Part shown: one piece after another, positions 8,668 through 17,138 of the stretch
Layout of the letters: the number at the start of each line of letters is the position of its first letter
Position numbering within the stretch: position 1 is the stretch's first letter
Origin: Duganella levis
GTDB taxonomy: Bacteria; Pseudomonadota; Gammaproteobacteria; Burkholderiales; Burkholderiaceae_D
Direction: 5' to 3'
DNA length: 64,000 bases
Assembly (NCBI RefSeq): GCF_009857605.1
Contig: NZ_WWCT01000007.1
Location: 124,001 to 188,000 of the forward strand
Notes under the pieces: generated by a model
The model's input: only the letters and a program-made list of their open reading frames with translations
Databases searched by the model: none
What the model was told of the DNA's origin: nothing
Position numbers and translations under genes: made by a program

Positions 8668-8982
8668 ATGTCGATTACGCCGCAAGAACTGGAACTGCTG
8701 ATGCAGGAAGTGGAGAAGGAAGATCCGATCGACTTCGCCGACCTGCCCTTTGAAGAACACGATTTGCGCGGACTGATCTCCAACCATCTGTGCGAGATGG
8801 CCGAGGCGATGGAAAGCTTCAGCGACGAAGACAAACACCTGACGCTGCTGGCCGTGGCGGCCAAGCTGGTGCTGGAAAACATGGTGCTGAATATCCAGCT
8901 GCTGAGACGGCACGGCGTGCCGCTCAGCGAGACCACGGAGGCGCTATTGCAACGCCTCCGCAAGCGCGGGGATGAAGATTAA
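8668..8982 (+). CDS. Small acidic hypothetical protein
   Basis: A 104-residue, strongly acidic, helix-rich protein (MSITPQELELLMQEVEKED at the start; LRRHGVPLSETTEALLQRL near the end). The ATG 8668-8670 is chosen because GGAG sits 6 bp upstream; in-frame ATGs further upstream lack a ribosome site and would overlap the divergent MoaD-like gene. There is no signal peptide and no cysteine metal motif beyond a single Cys. Its stop overlaps the last codon of the converging AhpD-like gene by 4 bp. The family is not recognised. Confidence 0.7.
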   Translation: MSITPQELELLMQEVEKEDPIDFADLPFEEHDLRGLISNHLCEMAEAMESFSDEDKHLTLLAVAAKLVLENMVLNIQLLRRHGVPLSETTEALLQRLRKRGDED

Positions 8983-9515
8983 GCAGCGCGCGGGAAGTCG
9001 ATTTCCGTCACGTTGACCCGGTTGAACAGGTTGGTGAACGTAATCGACGTGATCGCCAGCAGCGTGTCGACAATCTGCGCATCGCTGTAGCCGGCGGCCT
9101 TGACTGCCGACACCACTTCACCCGGCACATCGCCACTGGTTGTCACCACACTGTGCACGAACGTGGCCAGCGCGTTCAGGCGCGCGTCGCCGCTGTCCTG
9201 GCCGTAGCGCACGGCCTTGATGGCATCGGCGCTCAGGCCGGCCTTGCCGCCCATCAGCGTGTGCGCGGCCAGGCAGTAGTCACACTTGGCATCCTGGCTG
9301 ACGGCCAGCTTGACCACTTCGATTTCTTTCGCGCTCAGGCTGCCTTTACGCAGCGCGCCATCCAGGTTCAACGCGGCTTCCAGCGCCACCGGGCTATTGC
9401 TGCCGACGGCGGCATAGGCATTCGGCACCTTGCCGATGGCGCCTTTGATGGCGGTGAACAGTTGGGCAGCTTGGCCGGTGGCTTCCGAGACAGGTTGGGT
9501 GAACAGACGGGACAT
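8979..9515 (-). CDS. Carboxymuconolactone decarboxylase / AhpD-like protein
   Basis: A 178-residue protein with the AhpD/CMD core and active-site CxxC plus His (KCDYCLAAHTLMGGKAG, about residues 77-93). A preceding KEIEVVKLAVSQ and a following AATL-type helix (ARLNALATFVHSVV) also fit. Enzymes with this CxxC-H site reduce peroxides as alkylhydroperoxidase partners. The divergent AraC-type gene at 9628 is the likely regulator. A second, distinct AhpD-like gene lies at 58074. Confidence 0.9.
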   Translation of the reverse strand: MSRLFTQPVSEATGQAAQLFTAIKGAIGKVPNAYAAVGSNSPVALEAALNLDGALRKGSLSAKEIEVVKLAVSQDAKCDYCLAAHTLMGGKAGLSADAIKAVRYGQDSGDARLNALATFVHSVVTTSGDVPGEVVSAVKAAGYSDAQIVDTLLAITSITFTNLFNRVNVTEIDFPRAA

Positions 9516-9627
9516 GATGTGTTTCCTTTCAAAGTCGGTTGGTATGAGAAACAGTTTATGCCTTGCGGATGCGATGTTGAATACCTAAAATGCTCTATAA
9601 TTTGCTCTATCGTCTCAGCACTTACTT

Positions 9628-10521
9628 ATGGATCCTCTCAGCCACCTGCTCTCCCTGTACCCCGTGCGCACCGCGCTCGACGTCCGTTGCCGCTTTGGCG
9701 CGCCATGGGTACTGGACCACGAAGGCACGCCGCGCGGCGTTGCTCCCTACCACCTGATTGTGCGCGGTGAAGCGCAGGTCGAAGGCCAGACGCTGCAAAC
9801 CGGCGACATCATTGTCTTCCCGCACGGCCGCGCGCACCGGCTGCACATCGGCGATCCGCAGCACGCCTCGGCCCCGCACAGCGCGCCCGGCGTGCTGCGT
9901 TCCCTGGCCAACGACGGTGAAGGTCCGCAGACCGACATCCTATGCGGCGAATTCCGCTTTGATGCGGACGGCAGCGCCGGCCTGCTGGCGGCCTTGCCGG
10001 ACGTGCTGGTGGTGCACACCGCCGGCCGCCCGGACGCGCAAAGCCTGCGCTACCTGCTGCGCATGCTGCAAGAAGAAGCGGAAACGCCACGCGGCGGCTC
10101 GGAAGCCATCATCCGCCAACTCGCATCGGCGCTGTTCGCGCTGTTGATCCGCACCTGGCTGGAGCAGGCGCTGGCGGTGCCCGGCCTGTTCGGCGTGCTG
10201 GCCGAACGCCGCCTGCAAGCGGCCCTCAACGGCATGCTGACCGCGCCGGAAAAGCCATGGACTTTGGAAGAGCTGGCCGATACCAGCCATATGTCGCGCG
10301 CCACCTTTGCGCGCCTGTTCAAGCAGGCCGCCAACGCCACGCCGGCCGACGTGCTGGCGCAACTGCGCATGGCGCGCGCCGCCCGCCTGCTGGATGATGG
10401 CCAGCCGGCCGGCGTGGTCGGTGAAGCGGTGGGATATCAGTCGGAGGCGGCGTTCAACCGCGCCTTCAAGCGTCAGTACGGGGTGGGACCGGGAGCTTAC
10501 CGGCGGCGGGGGCCAGAATGA
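9628..10521 (+). CDS. AraC-family regulator with N-terminal cupin domain
   Basis: A 297-residue protein. The N-terminal half is a cupin (AraC ligand-binding, cupin_6 type) with the stretch GDIIVFPHGRAHRL. The C-terminal half holds the two AraC HTH motifs (TLEELADTSHMSRATFARLF and VGEAVGYQSEAAFNRAFKR). It is divergent from the AhpD-like gene, a frequent pairing in which the regulator activates the enzyme in response to a small or reactive compound. In the gap, GCTCTAT occurs at 9592-9598 and 9604-9610, possibly part of a binding site. Its 3' end overlaps the 3' end of the ferredoxin gene on the other strand by 56 bp. Confidence 0.92.
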   Translation: MDPLSHLLSLYPVRTALDVRCRFGAPWVLDHEGTPRGVAPYHLIVRGEAQVEGQTLQTGDIIVFPHGRAHRLHIGDPQHASAPHSAPGVLRSLANDGEGPQTDILCGEFRFDADGSAGLLAALPDVLVVHTAGRPDAQSLRYLLRMLQEEAETPRGGSEAIIRQLASALFALLIRTWLEQALAVPGLFGVLAERRLQAALNGMLTAPEKPWTLEELADTSHMSRATFARLFKQAANATPADVLAQLRMARAARLLDDGQPAGVVGEAVGYQSEAAFNRAFKRQYGVGPGAYRRRGPE

Positions 10522-10777
10522 CCAGGTCGGTCTCGGCGATGGCCACGCAGGGCAGGATGTAGCCCTCGCGTTTTTCATCCGGGCTCAAGCCCGGCCAGTC
10601 GATCTTGTAGCGCACCGTGCCGCTGGTGGACTGGCAGATGCAGGTACGGCAGGTGCCATTGCGGCACGAACTGGGCAGACGGATGCCGGCACGGTCGGCC
10701 GCTTGCAGCACCGTCTCCGGCGCGTCCGCTTCAAACGTCCATCCCTGCCCTGCCAGCGTCACCTTCATGCCTGCCAT
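10466..10777 (-). CDS. Plant-type [2Fe-2S] ferredoxin
   Basis: A 103-residue protein with the plant-type cluster motif SCRNGTCRTC (CX4CX2C) near residue 37 and the distant fourth Cys in ILPCVAIAETDLVI. It is a small electron carrier, free of any reductase domain. The start may be 10777 (MAGMKV) or the next ATG at 10768; neither has a strong ribosome site. A perfect 9-bp inverted repeat lies directly upstream. No oxygenase is adjacent. The nearest enzyme needing such a donor is the Rieske oxygenase at 19091, which is only a possibility. Confidence 0.9.
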   Translation of the reverse strand: MAGMKVTLAGQGWTFEADAPETVLQAADRAGIRLPSSCRNGTCRTCICQSTSGTVRYKIDWPGLSPDEKREGYILPCVAIAETDLVILAPAAGKLPVPPRTDA

Positions 10778-10778
10778 C

Positions 10779-10803
10779 CATATTGCCCATTAAAGGCAAT
10801 ATG
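10779..10803. promoter_or_regulatory. Perfect inverted repeat ahead of the ferredoxin gene
   Basis: CATATTGCC (10779-10787) and GGCAATATG (10795-10803) are exact 9-bp arms around a 7-base centre. The repeat sits between the chemoreceptor stop (10807) and the ferredoxin start (10777). It has no T-run after it in the direction of transcription, so an operator is more likely than a terminator. Confidence 0.6.
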
Positions 10804-10806
10804 ATA

Positions 10807-12477
10807 TCAAGCATGCAGCTGCAACCGTGGCTTGCTGCTGACCTGCGGCGGCGGTAGCCCGCCAGCCGGCCGTGGCCGTGCAGCGCGCACAGCGCCCGAC
10901 CCCTGCTGCAGCTTGAACACCGCCATCGCCTGCGACACGCAACGCGCCTGCTGCGCCAGATTGCCGGCGGCAGCGGCGGCCTGCTCCACCAGCGCCGCGT
11001 TCTGCTGCGTGATGTCGTCGATCTTGATCACCGCCTCGTTGACCTGGCCGATGCCCGAACTCTGTTCGCGCGTCGAATTGGAAATCTCGCCCATCACTTG
11101 CGACACGCGGGCCACCGACTCGATCACCTCGTTCATGGTGACGCCGGCGTTGTTGGTCAGCGTGGTGCCGGCCGCGACTTTCTGAATCGACGTATCGATC
11201 AGCTCCTTGATTTCCTTGGCCGCCGTCGCCGAACGCTGCGCCAGACCGCGCACCTCGCTGGCCACCACGGCAAAGCCGCGTCCCTGTTCGCCGGCGCGCG
11301 CCGCTTCCACCGCCGCATTCAAAGCGAGGATATTGGTCTGGAACGCGATGCCATCGATCAGGCCAATAATGTCGAGGATCTTGTTGGACGACGCGCTGAT
11401 GTCGCCCATGGTCGTCACCACCTGCGAGACGATGCTGCCGCCCTGCGTCGCCACTTCGCGCGCGCGCTCGGCCAGCTCGTTGGCGCTGGCGACGTTGGTA
11501 GCGCTCTGCTGCACTGTGGCCGTCAACTGCTCCATGCTGGACGCGGTCTGTTGCAGGCTGGACGCCTGCGACTCGGTGCGGCCCGACAAATCCATATTGC
11601 CATCGGCAATTTCATCAGTGGCCAGCGAAATCTGGTCGAAGTTGGCGCGGACGTCGCCGATAATGCTGTGCAGGTTGATATTGGTCTGCCGCAGCGCCGC
11701 CAGCAACTGGCCGACCTCGTCGTCGCGCTGGATCTCGATGGTGGACGTCAGATCGCCGCCCGCCATCATGCGCGCGGCCTTGGTGGCGCGCCGCAGCGGC
11801 AGCGCAACGTTGACATACAGGTGACGGCAGAACACCAGCATGCCCAGCATCGCCACGATGGCCGCGCCGCCCAGCCAGCCATGCGCCTTGGCAGCGGTAG
11901 CATCGTCGATCACCAGCAGCGTCAGCGCCAGCGCAGCCAGCACGCCGACCAGCAGCGTGGTGGCTGCGGCAATCTGCGTGGGCAGCGACATCGCGGTCAG
12001 CGCTTTCAACTGCGCGAACACGCCGATCGACACCGCCCGCCCTTTGACGATGCGCAGCTTGCGCGGATTGCCGTTCTTGATTTCACGGTACACCGCATCC
12101 GTCTCGCGCACCTGCTCGCGTGACGGTTTGGTGCGCACCGACAGATAGCCGACCGGCTTGCCGTTTTCGATCACCGGCGTGACGTTGGCCAGCACCCAGT
12201 AGTAGTCGCCGTTCTTGCAGCGGTTCTTCACCAGACCAGTCCACGGCATGCCGTCCTTGATGGTGTGCCACAGGTCGGCGAAGGCTTCGACCGGCATGTC
12301 CGGATGGCGCACGATGTTTTGCGGCGCCCCCATCAACTCTTCTTCCGTGAAGCCGCTGACTTCAATGAAATACGGATTGGCGTAATTGATGTTGCCCTGC
12401 AAATCGGTGCTGGAGACGATGGTCTTGCCATCGTCCATCACGTATTCATTGGTGGTGACCGGACTGTTTACTCGCAT
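10807..12477 (-). CDS. Methyl-accepting chemotaxis protein with N-terminal PAS domain (Aer-like)
   Basis: A 556-residue receptor. It has an N-terminal PAS fold (about residues 15-115: [31 protein letters not shown]), two hydrophobic segments (about 165-210), a HAMP domain ([20 protein letters not shown]) and a long signalling coiled coil. The coil carries the conserved hairpin [20 protein letters not shown] and [18 protein letters not shown]. There is no periplasmic ligand domain, which fits an Aer-type energy or redox sensor. No CheR/CheB-docking pentapeptide is seen at the C-terminus (ends RLQLHA). No other chemotaxis gene is adjacent; it appears to be monocistronic or to read into the ferredoxin gene. 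Confidence 0.95.
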   Translation of the reverse strand: MRVNSPVTTNEYVMDDGKTIVSSTDLQGNINYANPYFIEVSGFTEEELMGAPQNIVRHPDMPVEAFADLWHTIKDGMPWTGLVKNRCKNGDYYWVLANVTPVIENGKPVGYLSVRTKPSREQVRETDAVYREIKNGNPRKLRIVKGRAVSIGVFAQLKALTAMSLPTQIAAATTLLVGVLAALALTLLVIDDATAAKAHGWLGGAAIVAMLGMLVFCRHLYVNVALPLRRATKAARMMAGGDLTSTIEIQRDDEVGQLLAALRQTNINLHSIIGDVRANFDQISLATDEIADGNMDLSGRTESQASSLQQTASSMEQLTATVQQSATNVASANELAERAREVATQGGSIVSQVVTTMGDISASSNKILDIIGLIDGIAFQTNILALNAAVEAARAGEQGRGFAVVASEVRGLAQRSATAAKEIKELIDTSIQKVAAGTTLTNNAGVTMNEVIESVARVSQVMGEISNSTREQSSGIGQVNEAVIKIDDITQQNAALVEQAAAAAGNLAQQARCVSQAMAVFKLQQGSGAVRAARPRPAGGLPPPQVSSKPRLQLHA

Positions 12478-12585
12478 GACCGCTCCTTGGCTAGGATATC
12501 AGGTCAAGAATAAGAGCATTTGCCGGCTGGGAAAATCACCAATTGTCGCATTGCGCCAAATTTTTTTATGTGCTACCACAGCGCA

Positions 12586-13512
12586 CTAGTCAGGTTTGAA
12601 ATTCTGCCCCAAAGACATTGGCTTATTCAGCAAGATTGTCTGCGGATTGCGGCAGATAATCACTAGCACCACAATAGTGGCGACGTACGGCAGCATCGAC
12701 AAAAACTCCGACGGAATTGCCAGCCCCATGCCCTGCCCGTGGAACTGCAGCATGGTCACGCCGCCAAACAGATACGCGCCAACCAGCACGCCGCGCGGCT
12801 TCCAGGTCGCGAACACCACCTGCGCCAGCGCGATCCAGCCACGCCCTGCGGTCATGCCCTCTACCCACATCGGCGTCAGCGCCAGAGACAGGTAAGCGCC
12901 GCCCAGTCCCGCCAGCGCCCCGCCAAACAGCACGGTGCCATAACGCAGGCCGATCACCGGAAAGCCGATCGCGTGCGCGCTGTGCGGCGACTCGCCCACC
13001 GCGCGGATGATCAGGCCTAGCCGCGTGCGCGCCAGCATCCAGCCGATCACCACCACCAGCGCCACCGACGCATACACCATCGCATCAAAGCGGAACAGCA
13101 GCGGCCCGATAAACGGAATCTCCGACAGCAGCGGGAAATGCAGGTGCGGCATCGGCGCCACTGTCTGGCCAACAAAGCCCTGGCCGATGAAGGCCGAAGC
13201 GCCGATGCCGAACAAGGTCAACGCCAGGCCGGTGGCCACCTGGTTGGTTTGCAGCGTCAGCACCAGGAACCCGAAGATCAGCGACATCAACATGCCTGCC
13301 GCTGCTGCAGCCAGCAAGCCGGCGATCATGCTGCCGGTGCCCAGCGTGACGCCGAAGCCGACTACCGCGCCGATCAGCATCATGCCCTCCATGCCCAGAT
13401 TGAGCACGCCGGAACGCTCGGTCACCAGCTCGCCCATCGATGCCACCACCAGCGGCGTGGCCGCGCCGGCGGTGCTGGCGAGGAAAGCGATCAACAATTC
13501 AGTGGTCATCAT
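12586..13512 (-). CDS. BMP-type ABC transporter permease 2 (purine/nucleoside family)
   Basis: A 308-residue inner-membrane permease with about eight to nine hydrophobic helices and the family-typical start LVTERSGVLNLGMEGMMLIGA. It corresponds to YufQ/NupQ-like permeases that pair with BmpA-family binding proteins for nucleosides or purines. It is the last gene of the left-running transporter operon; its ATG overlaps the stop of the first permease by 4 bp. The binding protein that belongs to it is encoded on the other arm of the locus (18012). Confidence 0.93.
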   Translation of the reverse strand: MMTTELLIAFLASTAGAATPLVVASMGELVTERSGVLNLGMEGMMLIGAVVGFGVTLGTGSMIAGLLAAAAAGMLMSLIFGFLVLTLQTNQVATGLALTLFGIGASAFIGQGFVGQTVAPMPHLHFPLLSEIPFIGPLLFRFDAMVYASVALVVVIGWMLARTRLGLIIRAVGESPHSAHAIGFPVIGLRYGTVLFGGALAGLGGAYLSLALTPMWVEGMTAGRGWIALAQVVFATWKPRGVLVGAYLFGGVTMLQFHGQGMGLAIPSEFLSMLPYVATIVVLVIICRNPQTILLNKPMSLGQNFKPD

Positions 13513-14585
13513 GCCGGCACTCCCGCCACACGCTTGTGCGGCTTGATACGATAGTGAATGAACAGGTCTGCCGCCAGCAGGTAAAACAGCAGCAGTCCCT
13601 GGAAGATGCCGGTGATGGCGGAGGGCGTCTGCAACTCGATCTGCGCCGTCTCGCCGCCGATGTACAGCAGCGACATCAGCACCGCAGACAGCACCACGCC
13701 GAGCGGATGCAAGCGCCCCACATACGCAACGATGATGGCGGCGAAGCCATAGCCCGGCGACACCGACGGCTGCAACTGCCCCAGCGGCCCCGCCACTTCA
13801 CCCACGCCGGCAATGCCGGCCAGCGCGCCGCTGACCATAAACGCCAACCACACATTGCGCGGTTCACTGAAGCCGGCGTACAGCGCCGCCGCCGGCGCCA
13901 TGCCGCTGACCTGCATGCGGTAGCCGGCAAACGTATGCTTGCAGAAGAACCACGCCGCCCCCGCCGCCAGCAGCGACAGGATGAAGGCCGCGTTGACGCG
14001 CAAGCCCTCCACCAGCAGCGGCAAGGTGGCCGACTCGCTGAACATCTTCGATTGCGGGAAGTTGAAGCCGGCCGGGTCGCGCATCGGCCCGTGCACCAGG
14101 TAGCTGAGCAAGTGATACGCCACATACACCAGCATCAGGCTGACGAGAATCTCGCTGGTGTTGAAGCGTGTGCGCAGCAGCGCCGGAATCGCCGCCCACA
14201 GCATGCCGCCCAGCGCACCGGCCAGCAGCATCAGGGGCAGTACCCACCAGGCCTGCACCTCGTCGAAGTACAGCGCCACCGCGCCGGCGCAGATCGCGCC
14301 GATGGTTAGCTGGCCGTCGGCGCCGATGTTGTTGACGTTGGCGCGGAAACCGATCGCCAGGCCTACGCCGCACAGGATCAGCGGCGTCGCCTTCAGCAGC
14401 AGTTCGCCCACGCTGTACAAGGTGGTCCACGGCTTGACGAAGTAGACGTAGAACGCATGCAGCGGCTCCTGGCCGATGAAGAAGAACAGCAGCGAGCCGG
14501 TAAACAGCATCGCCACCGCCGCAATTAACGGCGATGCCAGCATCATGCGGCGTGAGGGTTCGGGACGTCGTTCAAGCCGGGACAT
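13509..14585 (-). CDS. BMP-type ABC transporter permease 1
   Basis: A 358-residue permease of the YufP type. It has an N-terminal cytoplasmic stretch, about ten hydrophobic segments, and the conserved RANVNNIGADGQLTIGAICA block near residue 80. It overlaps the ATPase gene by 14 bp and the second permease by 4 bp, so the three are one translationally coupled unit. With 12586 it forms the heterodimeric channel. Confidence 0.93.
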   Translation of the reverse strand: MSRLERRPEPSRRMMLASPLIAAVAMLFTGSLLFFFIGQEPLHAFYVYFVKPWTTLYSVGELLLKATPLILCGVGLAIGFRANVNNIGADGQLTIGAICAGAVALYFDEVQAWWVLPLMLLAGALGGMLWAAIPALLRTRFNTSEILVSLMLVYVAYHLLSYLVHGPMRDPAGFNFPQSKMFSESATLPLLVEGLRVNAAFILSLLAAGAAWFFCKHTFAGYRMQVSGMAPAAALYAGFSEPRNVWLAFMVSGALAGIAGVGEVAGPLGQLQPSVSPGYGFAAIIVAYVGRLHPLGVVLSAVLMSLLYIGGETAQIELQTPSAITGIFQGLLLFYLLAADLFIHYRIKPHKRVAGVPA

Positions 14586-16113
14586 GCTCTGCTCCTTGGT
14601 AATCGAAATCGCCGCTCATCCACACGCCGATCTGGTTGATGCTGGTGGCTTCCGCCGGCACCGCGCGCGACAGCCGGCCATCGGCCAGCACGGCGATGCG
14701 GTCGCTCATCATGAACAATTCGTCCAGCTCCTCGGACAGCACCAGCACCGCCACGCCCTGGTCGCGCATATCGATAATGGCCTGGCGTATCAGCATGGCG
14801 GCGCCGATGTCGACGCCCCACGTGGGCTGCGCAAACACCATCACCTTCGGCGCCAGCATGATCTCGCGGCCAACGATGAATTTTTGCAGATTGCCGCCGG
14901 ACAGACTGGCTGCCGCAGACTGCGCGCCGCCGCACTTGACCTTGAAGCGCTCAATCACCTGCTGCGCAAACGCGCGCACTGCGCCGCGCTGTATCAGGCC
15001 GCGTTTGACCATGCCGGTGGCGGCGGCCGGCACGTAACCGGTCAGCAGCGCGTTATCGGCCAGCGACAGCTCGGGCGCCGCGCCACGTCCCAGCCGTTCC
15101 TCCGGCACAAAGCCGAGACCCAACTGGCGGCGCTGTGCGGCATCCAGCGTGCCGACATCCCGCGTGACAAGGCGTAGCGTCCCTTCGCGCATGCCCAGCG
15201 TGCGCTCGCCGGAAATCACTTTCAATAACTCCTGCTGGCCGTTGCCGGAAATGCCGGCGATGCCGACAATCTCGCCGCTGCGCAGCGACAGGTTGATATC
15301 CTTTAGCCTCGTGCCGAATGGATCGCTGCTCTCTACATTCAGATGCTCCAGCGACAGCCGGATTTCTCCCGGCTCGCGCGGCTGGTGCACGCACACTGGC
15401 AGTTCGCGGCCGATCATCAACTCCGCCAGCGACTTTGCGCTTTCCTGCTTCGGCAGCGCGGTGCCGGACACGCGGCCGGCGCGCAGCACCGTGGCCTTGT
15501 CGCACAGCGTCTGGATCTCATCGAGCTTGTGACTGATATACAGGATGCTGACGCCTTCCGCCGCCAGCCGCCGCAGCGACTCGAACAGCTTGAGCACCGC
15601 ATCCGGCGTCAATACCGACGTCGGCTCGTCCATGATCAGCAGCTTGGGTGATTGCAGCAGGCAGCGCACAATCTCCACCCGCTGCCGCTCGCCGACCGAC
15701 ATGCTATGCACCCGTCGCTGCGGATCGAGCGGCAGGCCGTATTGTTCCGAGACCTGCTTGATTCGCGGCGCCAGCGCGGCCGGCGACACCTTGTCGTCCA
15801 GCGCCAGCGCGATGTTCTCGGCCACGGTCAGCGTCTCGAACAGCGCAAAGTGCTGGAACACCATGCCGATACCCAGCTTGCGCGCATCGTGCGGCGAATT
15901 GATATGCACCTGGCGGCCTTCCCACATGATCTGGCCGTCGTCCGGCTTGACCACGCCGTAGATGATCTTCATCAGCGTGCTCTTGCCGGCGCCGTTTTCG
16001 CCCAGCACGGCGTGGATCTCACCCGGCATCACAGTCAGGTTCACATCGGCGTTGGCCACCACCGAGGGATAGATCTTGGAGATGCCCAGCATCTGCAAGC
16101 GCGGTTCAGTCAT
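14572..16113 (-). CDS. ABC transporter ATPase, duplicated domain (BMP/purine family)
   Basis: A 513-residue protein with two ABC domains, as in YufO and RbsA/MglA. Domain 1 has Walker A GENGAGKSTLMK, signature MSVGERQRVEIVRCL and Walker B LLIMDEPTSVL. Domain 2 has a degenerate P-loop (GISGNGQQELLK) and signature SLSGGNLQKFIVGREI. It energises the two permeases. The start codon (16113) lies 16 bp from a GntR box and downstream of a sigma-54-like promoter at 16158-16172, so uptake is probably nitrogen-controlled and repressed by the GntR protein. It is the first gene of the left arm of the purine locus. Confidence 0.94.
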   Translation of the reverse strand: MTEPRLQMLGISKIYPSVVANADVNLTVMPGEIHAVLGENGAGKSTLMKIIYGVVKPDDGQIMWEGRQVHINSPHDARKLGIGMVFQHFALFETLTVAENIALALDDKVSPAALAPRIKQVSEQYGLPLDPQRRVHSMSVGERQRVEIVRCLLQSPKLLIMDEPTSVLTPDAVLKLFESLRRLAAEGVSILYISHKLDEIQTLCDKATVLRAGRVSGTALPKQESAKSLAELMIGRELPVCVHQPREPGEIRLSLEHLNVESSDPFGTRLKDINLSLRSGEIVGIAGISGNGQQELLKVISGERTLGMREGTLRLVTRDVGTLDAAQRRQLGLGFVPEERLGRGAAPELSLADNALLTGYVPAAATGMVKRGLIQRGAVRAFAQQVIERFKVKCGGAQSAAASLSGGNLQKFIVGREIMLAPKVMVFAQPTWGVDIGAAMLIRQAIIDMRDQGVAVLVLSEELDELFMMSDRIAVLADGRLSRAVPAEATSINQIGVWMSGDFDYQGAEHVPA

Positions 16114-16128
16114 CGGCGCCTTCCTTCA

Positions 16129-16139
16129 TCGTATACAAA
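16129..16139. promoter_or_regulatory. GntR/FCD operator box, transporter side
   Basis: TCGTATACAAA, repeated exactly and inverted at 16266-16276. FCD-type GntR regulators commonly bind GTATAC-centred sites. It lies between the predicted sigma-54 start site (about 16146) and the ATPase start codon, where a bound repressor would block elongation. Confidence 0.6.
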
Positions 16140-16157
16140 TCGAATACCGCAAGAGAC

Positions 16158-16172
16158 GCAATTAGCATGCCA
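16158..16172 (-). promoter_or_regulatory. Sigma-54-like promoter of the purine transporter operon
   Basis: Read on the minus strand the site is TGGCATGCTAATTGC. This matches TGGCACG-N4-TTGC at all but one position, with GG and GC at the exact -24/-12 spacing. It lies 45 bp upstream of the ATPase start codon, with a compound dyad about 85 bp upstream of its predicted start site, a usual place for an enhancer-binding activator. Confidence 0.6.
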
Positions 16173-16211
16173 CACACAGCCCTAGGCGGATGCGCTGTTT
16201 TGGCAGCATCC

Positions 16212-16250
16212 TGCACCAAAGAGGGATGCGATGCATCCCAAAAGCGTGCA
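16212..16250. promoter_or_regulatory. 39-bp compound dyad, candidate activator site
   Basis: The arrangement is TGCAC-N6-GGGATGC-N3-GCATCCC-N6-GTGCA. Both arm pairs are perfect and share one centre at 16231. The inner part is a 17-bp inverted repeat. The outer TGCAC/GTGCA halves resemble NtrC half-sites but are much further apart than in an NtrC dimer site. It lies in the gap between the transporter and GntR genes. Confidence 0.55.
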
Positions 16251-16265
16251 CAGGATGTATCCAGC

Positions 16266-16276
16266 TTTGTATACGA
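16266..16276. promoter_or_regulatory. GntR/FCD operator box, regulator side
   Basis: TTTGTATACGA is the exact reverse complement of the box at 16129-16139. It lies 57 bp upstream of the GntR start codon, so autoregulation is likely. Confidence 0.6.
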
Positions 16277-16332
16277 CTTAGCACGCTTCCTGCTTTATAG
16301 AGGACAGTATCAACCAGATATGGAGTCCTTCA

Positions 16333-17019
16333 ATGCCTACCAAGCGCGGTACCACCGCCATCGACATGCGCATTTACAAAGCGGTGGTCAACGCCGTCAT
16401 GAGCCACCGCCTGCCACCCGGAACCCACCTGGGCGAGGCGGATTTCTGCGAGCTGTATAACGTCAGCCGCACCATCGTGCGCAAGGCGCTGCAACGGCTG
16501 GCGCACGATCACATTATCGAGTTGCGCCCCAATCGCGGCGCGGTCATCGCCTCGCCCACGCCGCAGGAAGCGCGCGAGATCTTCGCTGCGCGGCGCGCGC
16601 TGGAACGCGAGATCGTGCCACTGGTAATACAGAACGCCACGCCGGAATCGCTGAAGCAAATCCGCGCCGCCATTGCCGCGGAAGATGCGGCGCGGCGCAG
16701 CGGCGACCGCGCCGGCTGGATACGACTGGGCGGCGAGTTCCATCTGCTGTTGGCGGAACTGGCCGGCAACCACGTGCTGCAACGCTTTATGGCGGAGCTG
16801 GTGTCGCGCTGCTCGCTGATCATCGCGCTGTACGAAACGCCCGGCAGCGCCATGTGCGAGAACGATGAACACGAGGATCTGGCCACGCTGATCGAGAAGG
16901 GCAAGGTGAAGGAAGCCACGCATCTGATCGAGCATCACCTGCTGGAGATTGAGGCGCGCCTGCGTCTCGCTGAGCAGGACAAGAAAGTGAATCTGGCGGA
17001 AGCGTTGTCGGGATTCTGA
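16333..17019 (+). CDS. GntR-family (FadR/FCD subgroup) regulator of the purine locus
   Basis: A 228-residue protein. The winged HTH is at about residues 10-75 (GEADFCELYNVSRTIVRKAL, then RLAHDHIIELRPNRGAVIA). The FCD ligand domain has conserved metal-ligand positions (EFHLLLAELAGN, HEDLATLIEKG, HLIEHH). TGGAGT precedes the ATG by 6 bp. It sits between the two divergent arms of the purine transport/catabolism locus, with matching GTATAC boxes on both sides. It is therefore very probably the local repressor, with a purine or purine breakdown product as ligand. Confidence 0.92.
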   Translation: MPTKRGTTAIDMRIYKAVVNAVMSHRLPPGTHLGEADFCELYNVSRTIVRKALQRLAHDHIIELRPNRGAVIASPTPQEAREIFAARRALEREIVPLVIQNATPESLKQIRAAIAAEDAARRSGDRAGWIRLGGEFHLLLAELAGNHVLQRFMAELVSRCSLIIALYETPGSAMCENDEHEDLATLIEKGKVKEATHLIEHHLLEIEARLRLAEQDKKVNLAEALSGF

Positions 17020-17035
17020 AAAGTTGGCCCCGATC

Positions 17036-17050
17036 TGGCCCATATATTGC
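17036..17050 (+). promoter_or_regulatory. Sigma-54-like promoter of the Tsx-BMP-Rieske-deaminase operon
   Basis: TGGCCCATATATTGC keeps GG and GC of the -24/-12 elements at exact spacing and TTGC in full, with two deviations from TGGCACG. It lies about 90 bp upstream of the Tsx start codon; the predicted start site is near 17062. A weaker GntR box (TTGAATACAAA, 17091-17101, two mismatches) lies in the leader. Confidence 0.5.
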
Positions 17051-17138
17051 TAAAGAGGTAGACGAGATTGGATCCAATTAGTAAAACGAATTGAATACAA
17101 AAAAAGTGCTTTCAAACCTCAACTACCGGAGTTCGCCT

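Noticed and set aside
8607..8963. N-terminal extension of the MoaD-like frame
   Set aside because: It is antisense to the small gene at 8668, serine-rich, and lacks a ribosome site; the MoaD fold is complete from 8606.
13007..14309. Plus-strand frames over the permease genes
   Set aside because: They are antisense to two overlapping permeases with full family motifs and are His/Arg/Gln-rich without domains.
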